NCBI RefSeq assembly: GCF_000935025.1
Contig: NZ_CP010836.1
Coordinates: forward strand, 1,736,001-1,800,000
DNA: 64,000 nt
From: Sphingomonas hengshuiensis
Lineage (GTDB): Bacteria; Pseudomonadota; Alphaproteobacteria; Sphingomonadales; Sphingomonadaceae
Direction of reading: 5' to 3'
Shown here: positions 7,971 to 15,616 of the stretch, piece by piece
Layout of the letters: every line of letters starts with the position of its first letter
Position numbering within the stretch: the stretch's first letter is position 1
Translations under genes and position numbers: made by a program
The notes under the pieces: generated by a model
Seen by the model: the letters and a program-made list of their open reading frames with translations, nothing else
What the model was told of the DNA's origin: nothing
Database searches by the model: none

Positions 7971-8525
7971 TCACTTCAATTTCAGCGCCCGCCAGAGCGT
8001 GACGCGGTTGACGCCGAGCCGGGATGCGATCCCGGCGACTTTCCCGCCCGCTGCCAGATCGGCCTTTGCTGCGGCCAGATCTGATGGCGCGAGTTTGGGC
8101 CTGCGGCCAAGGCGCTGCCCGCGCCGCCGCCTTGCCTGCAATCCTGCGCGTGTCCGCTCGGAAATCAGCGCCCGCTCAAACTCCGCCAGCGCCCCCATGA
8201 TGTGAAACACCAGCCGACCACCCGCCGAGCTGGTGTCTATCGCTTCCGTCAGGGATACGAGGCCGCAGCCGCGCGCCGCAAGATCACCGGCCACACTGAG
8301 CAGATGCGGCAGCGACCGGCCCAGCCGATCCAGCCGCCACACCACGAGCATGTCGCCCGCCTGTAACGACGCCAGTGCCGCCTCAAGCCCGCGACGCGAC
8401 GTTGCCCCGCCCGATATGCCCTGATCCTCATGGATGATGGCGCAGCCTGATATTCGCAGCGCGTCGCGTTGCAGGTCGAGATTCTGGTCGTCGGTCGAGA
8501 CGCGGGCGTAGCCGATTCTGGTCAT
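7971..8525 (-). CDS. Serine resolvase/invertase (Tn3-type)
   Basis: 184-residue small serine recombinase. The catalytic serine is S10 in YARVSTDDQN, the active-site arginines are in WRLDRLGRS, and a C-terminal helix-turn-helix (VAGIASRLGVNRVTLWRAL) binds the res site. Start ATG 8525 has GGAG 11 bases upstream; the open frame extends further upstream without support. No Tn3 transposase is in the window, so it is an orphan resolvase or multimer-resolution protein. Its 3' end is the source of the relic upstream of arsR. Confidence 0.9.
   Translation of the reverse strand: MTRIGYARVSTDDQNLDLQRDALRISGCAIIHEDQGISGGATSRRGLEAALASLQAGDMLVVWRLDRLGRSLPHLLSVAGDLAARGCGLVSLTEAIDTSSAGGRLVFHIMGALAEFERALISERTRAGLQARRRRGQRLGRRPKLAPSDLAAAKADLAAGGKVAGIASRLGVNRVTLWRALKLK
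7981..8012 (-). repeat. Resolvase 3' segment repeated upstream of arsR
   Basis: Partner of the relic at 5201-5231, in the same orientation. Here it is part of the intact resolvase coding sequence (VNRVTLWRAL). The pair brackets the whole arsenic operon. Confidence 0.6.
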
Positions 8526-8632
8526 GCTGGATGCTCCGTTTGCAGGAGCCTTACCCACGCGGCAAAGCCGGGCGGGTTGCAGAAACGGGCGTTGGCGCAA
8601 CCGCAGGAAGGGCATGCCAGCGCGCGGCCCAT
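8522..8632 (-). CDS. Possible 36-residue CxxCxC peptide coupled to resolvase
   Basis: A short frame, MGRALACPSCGCANARFCNPPG..., ends with a stop that overlaps the resolvase start (ATGA). The cysteine spacing CPSCGC...C suggests a small metal-binding knuckle. The frame stays open upstream to 8725, where it would add a hydrophobic segment. No clear ribosome site for the short version; it may be chance or the remnant of a longer gene. Confidence 0.3.
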   Translation of the reverse strand: MGRALACPSCGCANARFCNPPGFAAWVRLLQTEHPA

Positions 8633-8689
8633 AGACAATATCCCGCCTGAACCGACGATGAACTCGTTGCCGTATAGAAATAACCTGCA

Positions 8690-8775
8690 AATAAAACGCG
8701 ATATATAAATCAAAGCTGCGTACATGGTTTAATATATCCCCGTTTATTAAACGCTCAAACGATCTTTTGACTCGA
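8690..8775. promoter_or_regulatory. AT-rich stretch upstream of resolvase, candidate res/promoter region
   Basis: Strongly AT-rich against its surroundings, with ATATATAAATC, TTTAATATAT and the near-palindrome CGTTTATTAAACG (13 bases). Small serine resolvases act at res sites made of several such imperfect inverted repeats upstream of their own gene, and this is the only candidate nearby. Confidence 0.35.
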
Positions 8776-8836
8776 TTTGATCGTGCCGGTTTGTACGGTG
8801 CGTCGGTTCGTTAAGTCCATTCATGCGGGGGTTTTC

Positions 8837-9532
8837 ATGGGTTGCGGGGTTTCAAGCGCTTGCAGGAGCGCCGCGATGATTGTGGCGGCTGCGTCGGCAT
8901 TCAGCGTCAGTGCAGCGCACGCCATCGAGGAGCGCACCTGCCTGCCGTTCAACGATATGGTGGCCGCCCTTCGCGCCGAAGGGCAGCACACCATCGTGCA
9001 GGGCGACAAGGTCGGGCTGGACAAAGGCCCGCGCGCCCTTGTGATCTACACCGGCAACGATGATGGCTCACGCGGCTATGAGGTTGGCGGCCACCGGAAG
9101 GTCGAAGGCCGGATGCCGCCCGAACTGTGCGTGCGGGCAACGCTGACCAATGTGCGGTTTCACAATGCGCTTGAGCGCACCGTGCCTGCATCGTGGCGGC
9201 TGCCCCGCTCGCTGACGCCGGAACAGGTGCGCGCCGAGGCCGAACGGCGTGGCCTCGCGATGACTGCCGATTATAACCGCTCGCTGGATCAGGGAGCCAG
9301 ATATGGCGGCTATCCCGTGCTGAAGGCCAATCTTGTCATTGGCGGAAAAGCAACGGGCGCCTTTCTCGATGTCCGTATGGCCCCTGCCGATAAAACGGGA
9401 GCGTCTGCTTCCGTCAGTCCGACCGGCTTCTCATGGCAGACCGACGTGCTGGTAAACATGGGCTACGGCCAGTTCGCTCTGGAGCGGTTCAAAAGCCTTG
9501 CCGGGCAAGGTGCGCCAGCCCCTCACCAGTAA
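8837..9532 (+). CDS. Exported hypothetical protein
   Basis: 231 residues with a clear Sec signal peptide (MGCGVSSACRSAAMIVAAASAFSVSAAHA) and probable cleavage after AHA. The mature part has no domain I recognise; cysteines in ERTCLPF and ELCVRA may form a disulfide. I start at ATG 8837, with a run of G about 5 bases upstream; the frame is open to a TTG at 8777 without support. Probably periplasmic cargo of the mobile region. Confidence 0.7.
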   Translation: MGCGVSSACRSAAMIVAAASAFSVSAAHAIEERTCLPFNDMVAALRAEGQHTIVQGDKVGLDKGPRALVIYTGNDDGSRGYEVGGHRKVEGRMPPELCVRATLTNVRFHNALERTVPASWRLPRSLTPEQVRAEAERRGLAMTADYNRSLDQGARYGGYPVLKANLVIGGKATGAFLDVRMAPADKTGASASVSPTGFSWQTDVLVNMGYGQFALERFKSLAGQGAPAPHQ

Positions 9533-9595
9533 ACCGGGCAAACTCGGCCGGCATCATTTTCCGGCCTTCTCACAAAGCACTTATCGGAGGTAGTG

Positions 9596-10018
9596 ATGGA
9601 CATCCTGCGATCTGGGGAAAAATCGCAATCGCGACTGATCGAAAAGTTATTCGTTGTCTGGATGATCGCAGGCCTATTGGTTGCTGCGTTCGGTTTTTGG
9701 AGTTCGGGATATGTGCTTTGCATGCCCGATCCGTATATACCCGCCCACGTGCAAAGGCAGGGAATGTGCCCATCGGACGTTCCGTTTCTGTCGCGGTTTT
9801 TCAGCATTGCGCTTGGTTTTGGCGGGTACGCCATTGCAGCGTTGTTCGCCGCAGTGGCCATGCTGATGGCGGAGCGCCGCTTCAGCTCGCTCTCTGAGCG
9901 CCCGGATTTCTTTTCAAAGGCTTTTGGCTTTGGCCTGACCCTGTGCAGCTTGCCGGTCGGCTTTCTTCTCATCCGATTCATCTCCAACCTGAGCATGCTC
10001 TGGCTGCTGAGCTTTTGA
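9596..10018 (+). CDS. Small integral membrane protein, unknown function
   Basis: 140 residues with three likely membrane helices (about residues 18-40, 70-92 and 108-138). Cysteines flank a short loop between helices 1 and 2 (LCMPDP...GMCPSD). ATG 9596 has GGAGG 6 bases upstream, better than the GTG one codon before. Function unknown. Confidence 0.7.
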   Translation: MDILRSGEKSQSRLIEKLFVVWMIAGLLVAAFGFWSSGYVLCMPDPYIPAHVQRQGMCPSDVPFLSRFFSIALGFGGYAIAALFAAVAMLMAERRFSSLSERPDFFSKAFGFGLTLCSLPVGFLLIRFISNLSMLWLLSF

Positions 10019-10034
10019 CGGTATTGATTAATGG

Positions 10035-10886
10035 TCAGATAGAGAAACTGGCCGCGTTTTGCTGACGCGCGCTATCAGCCGCAAGGGCAAGGTCTTCGGG
10101 TCTGGAAACCACTGGCGGGTTGTTCACGGCGGCTGAGAATTCAGATTGCAAGTCGGATTGCGTGGCCGGAGCCGGTTCGGCAGCCGATGTCGTTGACGCA
10201 TTTGTCTGGCTGGCTTCAAAGGCCACATCGCTGATCAGTGACGCTCTGGTATTCCCGACTTGCGCAAGACCAGCACTGTCAAAGCTTGTCGATGCGGAGC
10301 TGATCTGGGCCATCGTGGCACGTGGCGCGTTCAGATTCTCAGTGTATCTTGTCGCCCCTTGTACGACCGCGCCAAAGCTGGGGTCTGAACTTAGCTCTCG
10401 AATCCGCTCGTTTTGCTCATCCGTGCGCTTGCCCGGCGGGATATTTTTCAGCCGCGCCCATTCGGAATAGCGATCCATGGCCGTGTCAATCTGGGCATCG
10501 GTCAGGTTCGGGTTGTCGGCCTTCATTCTTGCCGACACCGCTGACCGGAATGCGGCATCTTCGGTCAGGCGCTTGCCCAGCCTGCCATGTTCGGCCACGG
10601 TCATGGTTATGCCGCCAATGGTAATCTGTTCCTGAAGGTAAGCCAGTTCGGCCATGCCGTCGCGCAACGCTTCCCACTCATCCTCTTCGCGCTGGCGCTG
10701 TTCATCGGCTTCCGCCGCGTTCAGTTGCACGCCGGATTTGTTGCCAGCCGTGGATGCGTCGAAGGCGTTGGCGAAGAAATCATCGGTGCCGTAGGTGAAT
10801 GCTGCGCGCGCAGTGGCGGGATCGTCCGTCTCTGTTCCCAATATCAGGTCGAGCCGTGGCAGACCCGTTGGCGATCTGTAGACCAT
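10035..10886 (-). CDS. Hypothetical protein, helical middle and Ala/Ser-rich tail
   Basis: About 283 residues. A charged helical segment (EQRQREEDEWEALRDGMAEL) is followed by a conserved-looking block around EHGRLGKRLTEDAAFRSAVSARMKADNPNLTDAQIDTA and a low-complexity Ala/Ser/Asn-rich C-terminus. No known family. Start uncertain: ATG 10886 has GGTGAGG directly before it; GTG 10892 and TTG 10910 are in frame upstream. Divergent from the 11006 gene across a short AT-rich region. Confidence 0.6.
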   Translation of the reverse strand: MVYRSPTGLPRLDLILGTETDDPATARAAFTYGTDDFFANAFDASTAGNKSGVQLNAAEADEQRQREEDEWEALRDGMAELAYLQEQITIGGITMTVAEHGRLGKRLTEDAAFRSAVSARMKADNPNLTDAQIDTAMDRYSEWARLKNIPPGKRTDEQNERIRELSSDPSFGAVVQGATRYTENLNAPRATMAQISSASTSFDSAGLAQVGNTRASLISDVAFEASQTNASTTSAAEPAPATQSDLQSEFSAAVNNPPVVSRPEDLALAADSARQQNAASFSI

Positions 10887-10899
10887 CCTCACCGCGATG

Positions 10900-11005
10900 C
10901 TTGTTTTCAATTATGAAAATACAGAATTTTACTTAAATCAAAGTTAACGGCCCGTATTTATCCTATCTGCTGGTATGTTTTGATTTTAATTGACGGGAGG
11001 TAAAA
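10900..11005. promoter_or_regulatory. AT-rich divergent promoter region
   Basis: Short AT-rich spacer between two divergent genes, very different in base content from its surroundings. It holds TATGTT preceded by TGG (extended -10-like) before the plus-strand gene. Exact promoters cannot be fixed by eye. Confidence 0.4.
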
Positions 11006-11515
11006 GTGGTAAGCGCAACAAGTCTCACTGGCGCGGCTGGCGAGCATTATGCCATGAGCGAACTTCTTCGCCGGGGTATGATCGCAGCGCTTGCTCCGGC
11101 TGGCGTTCCCAACTGTGATATCGTCGTAACCGATGAGATCGGAGATCGGCTCTGCGCGGTTCAGGTCAAGACCCGGAACAGCACCGGCACGGATGGCGGC
11201 TGGCATATGAGCAAAAAGCACGAGACGCTTACCAGCAAGACGCTCTTCTATTGTTTTGTGGATTTCGCGATGGGCAAGGAATGCGGCCCGTTCACCTATG
11301 TCGTTCCGGCTGCCATCGTCGCGCAGACGCTCGCCGAGTGTCATCAGGCATGGCTGGATCAACCGGGCAAAAGGGGGCAGCAGCGCAAGGACAACGACCT
11401 GCGGCGGTTCCTGCCCGATTACAGCCATCTTGAGATGGGCAAGTATCAACAGGGCTGGTTGGAGCCGTTTCGTGAAGCATGGCATCTGCTTGCGCGGGAA
11501 GCCAACCAGAGCTGA
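11006..11515 (+). CDS. PD-(D/E)XK nuclease-like protein
   Basis: 169 residues starting at GTG with GGGAGG 5-6 bases upstream. The layout E13, D38 (PNCDIVV) and Q53-V-K55 (CAVQVKTR) fits the PD-(D/E)XK fold in the variant with glutamine in place of the second acid, as in some Holliday-junction resolvases and Mrr-type domains. It could be a nuclease or an inactive relative; the substrate is unknown. Position among cargo genes suggests a defence or DNA-processing role, but this is inferred. Confidence 0.6.
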   Translation: MVSATSLTGAAGEHYAMSELLRRGMIAALAPAGVPNCDIVVTDEIGDRLCAVQVKTRNSTGTDGGWHMSKKHETLTSKTLFYCFVDFAMGKECGPFTYVVPAAIVAQTLAECHQAWLDQPGKRGQQRKDNDLRRFLPDYSHLEMGKYQQGWLEPFREAWHLLAREANQS

Positions 11516-11619
11516 GCATCTCTGCCCGATGCCTTTTTCCAGCTTTCTCCCAAGCTGCTGAACCCCAGCGCGTAGCCTTCTCCCATCGCGGCAGTTCCGC
11601 CGCATGAGGAGAAAGCGCC

Positions 11620-12045
11620 ATGCTCACCGTTATCGCTTCTGTCGCCGCCCTGACGCTGGCGAGCGCCGCTCCGATAAAGCCAGACCAAGGCTTCGCGATG
11701 GAATGCACGGCTTTGTCGCCTTCCAGTCAGGCCAAACTGGATTATGGTCCGCATGAGGGCAGCGAGAAAGTCACGCTCACCGGCACCATCGACACAAAGC
11801 GCGGCGGTTTCAACCTGTCCAGAATCAGCGGTACGGGTATCGCCCGGACCGGCTGGCTCCCGATCAACAAATTCGACAATTCCGGCCCGTATGCCAGCGC
11901 CAACTGGCAGGGAGCCGATGGCCTCTACCGCTTCTTCGGCATCCATTTCGTGCCGAAAGGCGGGGCCTTCGTGATGATCGGCTTCACCCTGCGCGGTGGC
12001 CGCAAGGTGATGGAATACTACAGCGGCTATTGCACGATTTCCTGA
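11620..12045 (+). CDS. Small secreted protein, unknown function
   Basis: 141 residues with a signal peptide (MLTVIASVAALTLASA). The mature part ends with a Gly-rich, beta-looking segment and a single C-terminal cysteine that may pair with the one near residue 29. GAGGAG precedes the ATG. A strong terminator follows. No family recognised. Confidence 0.65.
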   Translation: MLTVIASVAALTLASAAPIKPDQGFAMECTALSPSSQAKLDYGPHEGSEKVTLTGTIDTKRGGFNLSRISGTGIARTGWLPINKFDNSGPYASANWQGADGLYRFFGIHFVPKGGAFVMIGFTLRGGRKVMEYYSGYCTIS

Positions 12046-12073
12046 CCGCACACTTATGCCGGAACCTGAACCG

Positions 12074-12099
12074 GGCGGGGCGAAAGTCCCGCCTTTTTT
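12074..12099 (+). terminator. Rho-independent terminator
   Basis: Stem GGCGGGGC (12074-12081) with GTCCCGCC (12086-12093), capped by a GAAA tetraloop and followed by six T. It ends the transcript of the secreted-protein gene. Confidence 0.9.
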
Positions 12100-12382
12100 G
12101 TGCCTGGCCCATCGTCGCCGGACTGCGGAATTCAGACGTGAGCGGCGCTTCCCTTACAGCAGGGCGGTGGCAGGTCATTGCCGATTCTTCCCGCCGACCC
12201 CTGAGAATTGAGCCGCGAATTTGCCGAACGAGAGCCGCCGGTCAACAGGCTGCCCGCTCCATTCGCGCCCGTTGCACAGGCGCTCCCGTGTTGCCTGTTC
12301 CGCCCGTGCCGGGCTGACCGCCAGCTTATCCCGTCCGGCCCTTTCCTTCGCGTCCTCAGAGATCAGCGAAAGGAAAACGGAC
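12100..12382. other. Leader region of ardA without a recognised gene
   Basis: After the terminator I see no convincing gene. The stretch presumably holds the ardA promoter and leader. Open frames here run into ardA but lack ribosome sites. Confidence 0.4.
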
Positions 12383-12880
12383 ATGACGACATTCTACGCA
12401 CAGCCCTACGACATCAGCGCCGCAGGCTTCTATTTCGAGAGTTTCGACGACTATCAGGCAAAGGCTTCCCTCGCGCGAAACGATTACGGCCAGCCGGTTG
12501 AAGAGTTCGAGCTTCAGTTCATCGACGGTGCCGATATCGACGCTGCCTTTGCGGAGGCTTTCGGCATCAATCAGGCCAACATCGCCCGGTTCATCGCGCT
12601 TGCCGACGAATGGGACGCCGATCAGAAAACCCGCTTCATCATCGCGGTCGGCGAATGCGGCTATAACAGCGACTGCGATCCCGACGATCTTGATATCGGC
12701 ATCTACGACATCGAATGCCTGACCGAGCTGGCCCGGCAGTTCGTCGATGAAGGCCTGTTCGGCGACATCCCGGAACGCATCGCCAGCTATCTCGACTACG
12801 ACGCCATCGCGCGTGACCTGTCGTTTGATTACGCCATCACCACCGTGGCGGGCCGCAGGCTTACCTACCGGTGCGCCTGA
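12383..12880 (+). CDS. ardA: Antirestriction protein ArdA
   Basis: 165-residue, very acidic protein of the ArdA family, which mimics bent B-DNA and occupies type I restriction enzymes, protecting incoming plasmid DNA. The family pattern is clear: MTTFYAQPYDISAAGFYFES at the start, then the acidic FIDGADIDAAFAEAFGI, and GYNSDCDPDDLDIGIYD. ATG 12383 follows AAAGGA. ArdA is typical of conjugative and mobilizable elements, which supports that reading of this region. It lies about 2.7 kb before the element's own restriction enzyme. Confidence 0.93.
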   Translation: MTTFYAQPYDISAAGFYFESFDDYQAKASLARNDYGQPVEEFELQFIDGADIDAAFAEAFGINQANIARFIALADEWDADQKTRFIIAVGECGYNSDCDPDDLDIGIYDIECLTELARQFVDEGLFGDIPERIASYLDYDAIARDLSFDYAITTVAGRRLTYRCA

Positions 12881-12964
12881 ACCGGCGGCGCTTCTACGCG
12901 GCTTTCTCCCATGGGAGATCAGCCGCGCAGATATCCTCGCTGCAAAGATTTGCAGGAGACAATC

Positions 12965-13273
12965 GTGGCCGCTGTCACCCCCGGACGCATCCAGTACCTC
13001 AAGGGCGAATTGCTGGATGAATGCTATCGCATCGCCGACGATCTCGGCCTTGACCTTGAAGGCGAAGCCATCCGGCACGGCCTGCTCACGCCCCGACAGG
13101 TACGGAACGCATTCGATGGTATGCCGCCGCGCCTGTCGCTGACCCGGCTGGTCGATTTCCTGTTCACGCTGCGTTCGCGGTATAACTTCCCGCTGCCCGA
13201 AGAAGAGTTCATCTCCGATGAGCCATGCCTGCCCTTCCACGAGGGCGACGATGATGACGGCATTCCCTGGTGA
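12965..13273 (+). CDS. Hypothetical protein downstream of ardA
   Basis: 102 residues from a GTG start with AGGAG 7 bases upstream; an ATG at 12911 would add 18 unsupported residues. The protein is acidic, with a C-terminal Asp/Glu-rich tail (FHEGDDDDGIPW). Same direction as ardA and 84 bases behind it, possibly in one transcript. Function unknown. Confidence 0.6.
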   Translation: MAAVTPGRIQYLKGELLDECYRIADDLGLDLEGEAIRHGLLTPRQVRNAFDGMPPRLSLTRLVDFLFTLRSRYNFPLPEEEFISDEPCLPFHEGDDDDGIPW

Positions 13274-13541
13274 CTGATAGCGCAGCGTCGTAATGCTCAA
13301 TCGATAGTCGGACTGGCAGCGTCCCCACATCACCACCGGGCCACACCTGACGGCCTCTTTCATGGGGTTATGACCTGCTGCGCAGGCGATCAATGCGGCT
13401 CGCTTCCTTTCGTGCAGCTCCGCCCCGTTGCCGGTCGCGCGTGTTCCCCGCGCGAGCATTTGATCCCCTGCTTTTCCAGCAGGTCGCGTGACTCCCATGA
13501 GGCCGACGGAATGACCCGGCGGCAAAAACAGGAGAACGCAG

Positions 13542-13742
13542 ATGACCGAACAATCCAACCGCCCGACCTTCCGGCTCTACACCGTCACCGGCGACGGCGA
13601 TCACACCCGCTGGACCGATATCGGGGTGGCATGGCGCACCCGCGACGGCAAAGGCTTCACGCTCAGCCTCAACGCGCTGCCGCTGAATGGCCGGATCGTC
13701 ATGCGCGAGGCAAAACCGAAAGAGGAAGAGGCCGCCGCATAG
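13542..13742 (+). CDS. Small hypothetical protein
   Basis: 66 residues with AGGAG before the ATG. The sequence (RPTFRLYTVTGDGDHTRWTDIGVAWRTRDGKGF) resembles short beta-sheet proteins of unknown function seen on plasmids; the tail is Lys/Glu/Ala-rich. Function unknown. Confidence 0.55.
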   Translation: MTEQSNRPTFRLYTVTGDGDHTRWTDIGVAWRTRDGKGFTLSLNALPLNGRIVMREAKPKEEEAAA

Positions 13743-13753
13743 GCGGCCTCAAC

Positions 13754-13936
13754 TCAGCCGAGGCGCAGGCCGCGACGGGCAAGCTCGTCGCGGATCAGCG
13801 TATATGCGGCGGATGCAGTGACGAAGGCGCTGCTCAGGCGCGGGGCTTTCGCCATCTCGCGTGATGCGGCGCTGAACAGGCCGGTCAGCTGGGCATCGGA
13901 TTTGCTGCGCAGATCGTTCGCGGTCAGTTTGAACAT
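13754..13936 (-). CDS. Small hypothetical helical protein
   Basis: 60 residues (MFKLTANDLRSKSDAQL...). GGAGG lies 5 bases before ATG 13936, which fixes the start over upstream alternatives. The protein looks helical and basic; its function is unknown. Convergent with the previous gene, with 11 bases between stops. Confidence 0.55.
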   Translation of the reverse strand: MFKLTANDLRSKSDAQLTGLFSAASREMAKAPRLSSAFVTASAAYTLIRDELARRGLRLG

Positions 13937-14592
13937 CGTTTCCTCCATGTGGCTGGCAGCCGCCATTGGCTGCGGCTGGAGGAGCCGGAGACTGACCTGC
14001 CCTCGGGCGCATTCCCCGGAATTGAAAGGAACTGGAAAAGGCTGACGCGAAGCCTAAGCCTTGCGCCCTGTGGGGCAGATCAGTCAGGTTCGGACAGACA
14101 TCGGCCATGGCGAATGCCAGCCGGAGGAAGACGATTGAAGAAAAGACAGAGAGAACGTTTGCTGCAATGCCCGGCACCGGCCTTGCGACGCCGGAGAGAT
14201 GATGAATGGCGGGAACTGATGCTCCTGCAATAGTCTCGCAATAGCGATTGATCGGGGGTGGCTTGAACCGGCAGGGATGAAGGTGAAGGCAGTCGAGAAA
14301 AAGTGCGGTCCCGCTATTGAGAATCAATTCCGATACTGATGGTGCTGTCGATTATGGGGCAGCCGCTGCACGGGCGACCATGCGCCACGTTGCCCCTCAA
14401 CTTGCGGCTATAGGTCAAGGGCTGCGAAACAGAGGCTTTGTGATCCGCGCCGCTGGCGATTGGCAAACGGGACCGGGAGGGCATGGCGCGGACAAAGCCA
14501 ACCGTTTCGTTCCCTGTGACCCGCCGCGCGTGAGTGGCCGCCCTGTCGCATGGTCGGGAATAACCCCGCCCATGAACCGACAGGAGAACTAT
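13937..14592. other. Stretch without a recognised gene
   Basis: About 650 bases with several open frames on both strands, none with a ribosome site or recognisable product. GC-rich and without strong repeats. It may hold degraded cargo. Confidence 0.4.
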
Positions 14593-14928
14593 ATGGCCAA
14601 TTCATCCATCTTCAAAGCAATACTCGGCAGGCGCGGCGGGCGGCGTGCCGTCGTGATGACCCGCGATATCCCGGCCTCAGCCGACAGCCACCACTACAAC
14701 GGCATGAAAACGACCTATGACGCGACCGGGGCCGTACAGATCGGCAGCTACGAAACCATCGCATCGGCATGGGCGCTTCATTCCTTCCTGCCCGACGATT
14801 GCGGCTACGGCGACATGAGCGGCGTGTGGATCGTGCTGAGCCATGACACCTGCTTTCGCGCCGGTGAAGGGATATGGCTGACGCCATCCAGCTTCATGCC
14901 AAGACCCCGCATCAAACTTCAGGGCTGA
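14593..14928 (+). CDS. Hypothetical protein
   Basis: 111 residues from ATG 14593 with AGGAG 7 bases upstream. Begins MANSSIFKAILGRRGGRRA; the rest contains SYETIASAWALHSFLPDDCGYG. The frame is open upstream to 14317 without support. No family recognised. Confidence 0.55.
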   Translation: MANSSIFKAILGRRGGRRAVVMTRDIPASADSHHYNGMKTTYDATGAVQIGSYETIASAWALHSFLPDDCGYGDMSGVWIVLSHDTCFRAGEGIWLTPSSFMPRPRIKLQG

Positions 14929-15616
14929 GGGCGTGGCGGGCTGCGGTAAGCGGCCCGTCCCATTGCGAAGACCCGCAGGGTTTGAGCCATTTTCAGCGTT
15001 AGCACGTACCGCAAGATGTGCGTGGTAGTACCACGCTCATCTTGGCAAGGGGGACCCGCTGCGCGTCCCCCGTTGCATCCCCTCCGGCTTATCCGGTGCT
15101 CATCTCTCCCCCATTCCCACCCAGCCGACATCACCAGGCTCGCGCTTGGTGACATGGCTTTGGGTCAGGGGGAGGCTTCGCACCGGAGGCAACGAATGGC
15201 CGTTGCATCGCCAGTCAGGTGGAGCGTTCCTGCTCCTCCCGACACCCGCCATGACCGGGGAGATTTCCGCTATCCCCTGGACCCCATCGACCCTGCATGC
15301 TGCTGCATGCAGCGGCTTAGCCGAAGGGGCGTGCCTGCCCCTTGGAACCCAGCCTCTCCCGATGGGCCAACCCAGCGTGGATTGGATACCCGCCACGGTA
15401 TTCGCCCATGGAGACGACCAAGGGGCTTGCAGCGCCCCTCTGGACACCCGACGCCAGCACACGCCGGTTGGGCTGCGTGCCTCAACCACGCAGTCAACCG
15501 CTTCCCGTTACGCTCATTTCGGTGCAATAGGATACCAAGACGGCTTGGCAAGTTGCGGCGCGGCATGCAACAATTCCGGCCAATATAAAAGACTGCGCTC
15601 AAAGGACTTTTTCTGA
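14929..15616. other. Non-coding stretch carrying strong inverted repeats
   Basis: Nearly 690 bases without a credible gene. It holds two adjacent inverted repeats (listed as a candidate oriT) and a CTGCATG repeat near 15296-15309. The promoter of the restriction-modification operon must lie at the right end, where the sequence becomes AT-richer (CCAATATAAAAGAC, around 15580). Confidence 0.4.
15012..15071. repeat. Two adjacent inverted repeats, candidate oriT
   Basis: First repeat: CAAGATG-T-GCGTGGTA (15012-15027) and TACCACGC-T-CATCTTG (15029-15044), 16-base arms with one mismatch around a single base. Second: GGGGGAC (15049-15055) and GTCCCCC (15065-15071). Adjacent unequal palindromes in non-coding DNA are the usual shape of relaxase recognition regions. 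The relaxase is about 10 kb away, so this is only a candidate. Confidence 0.35.
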
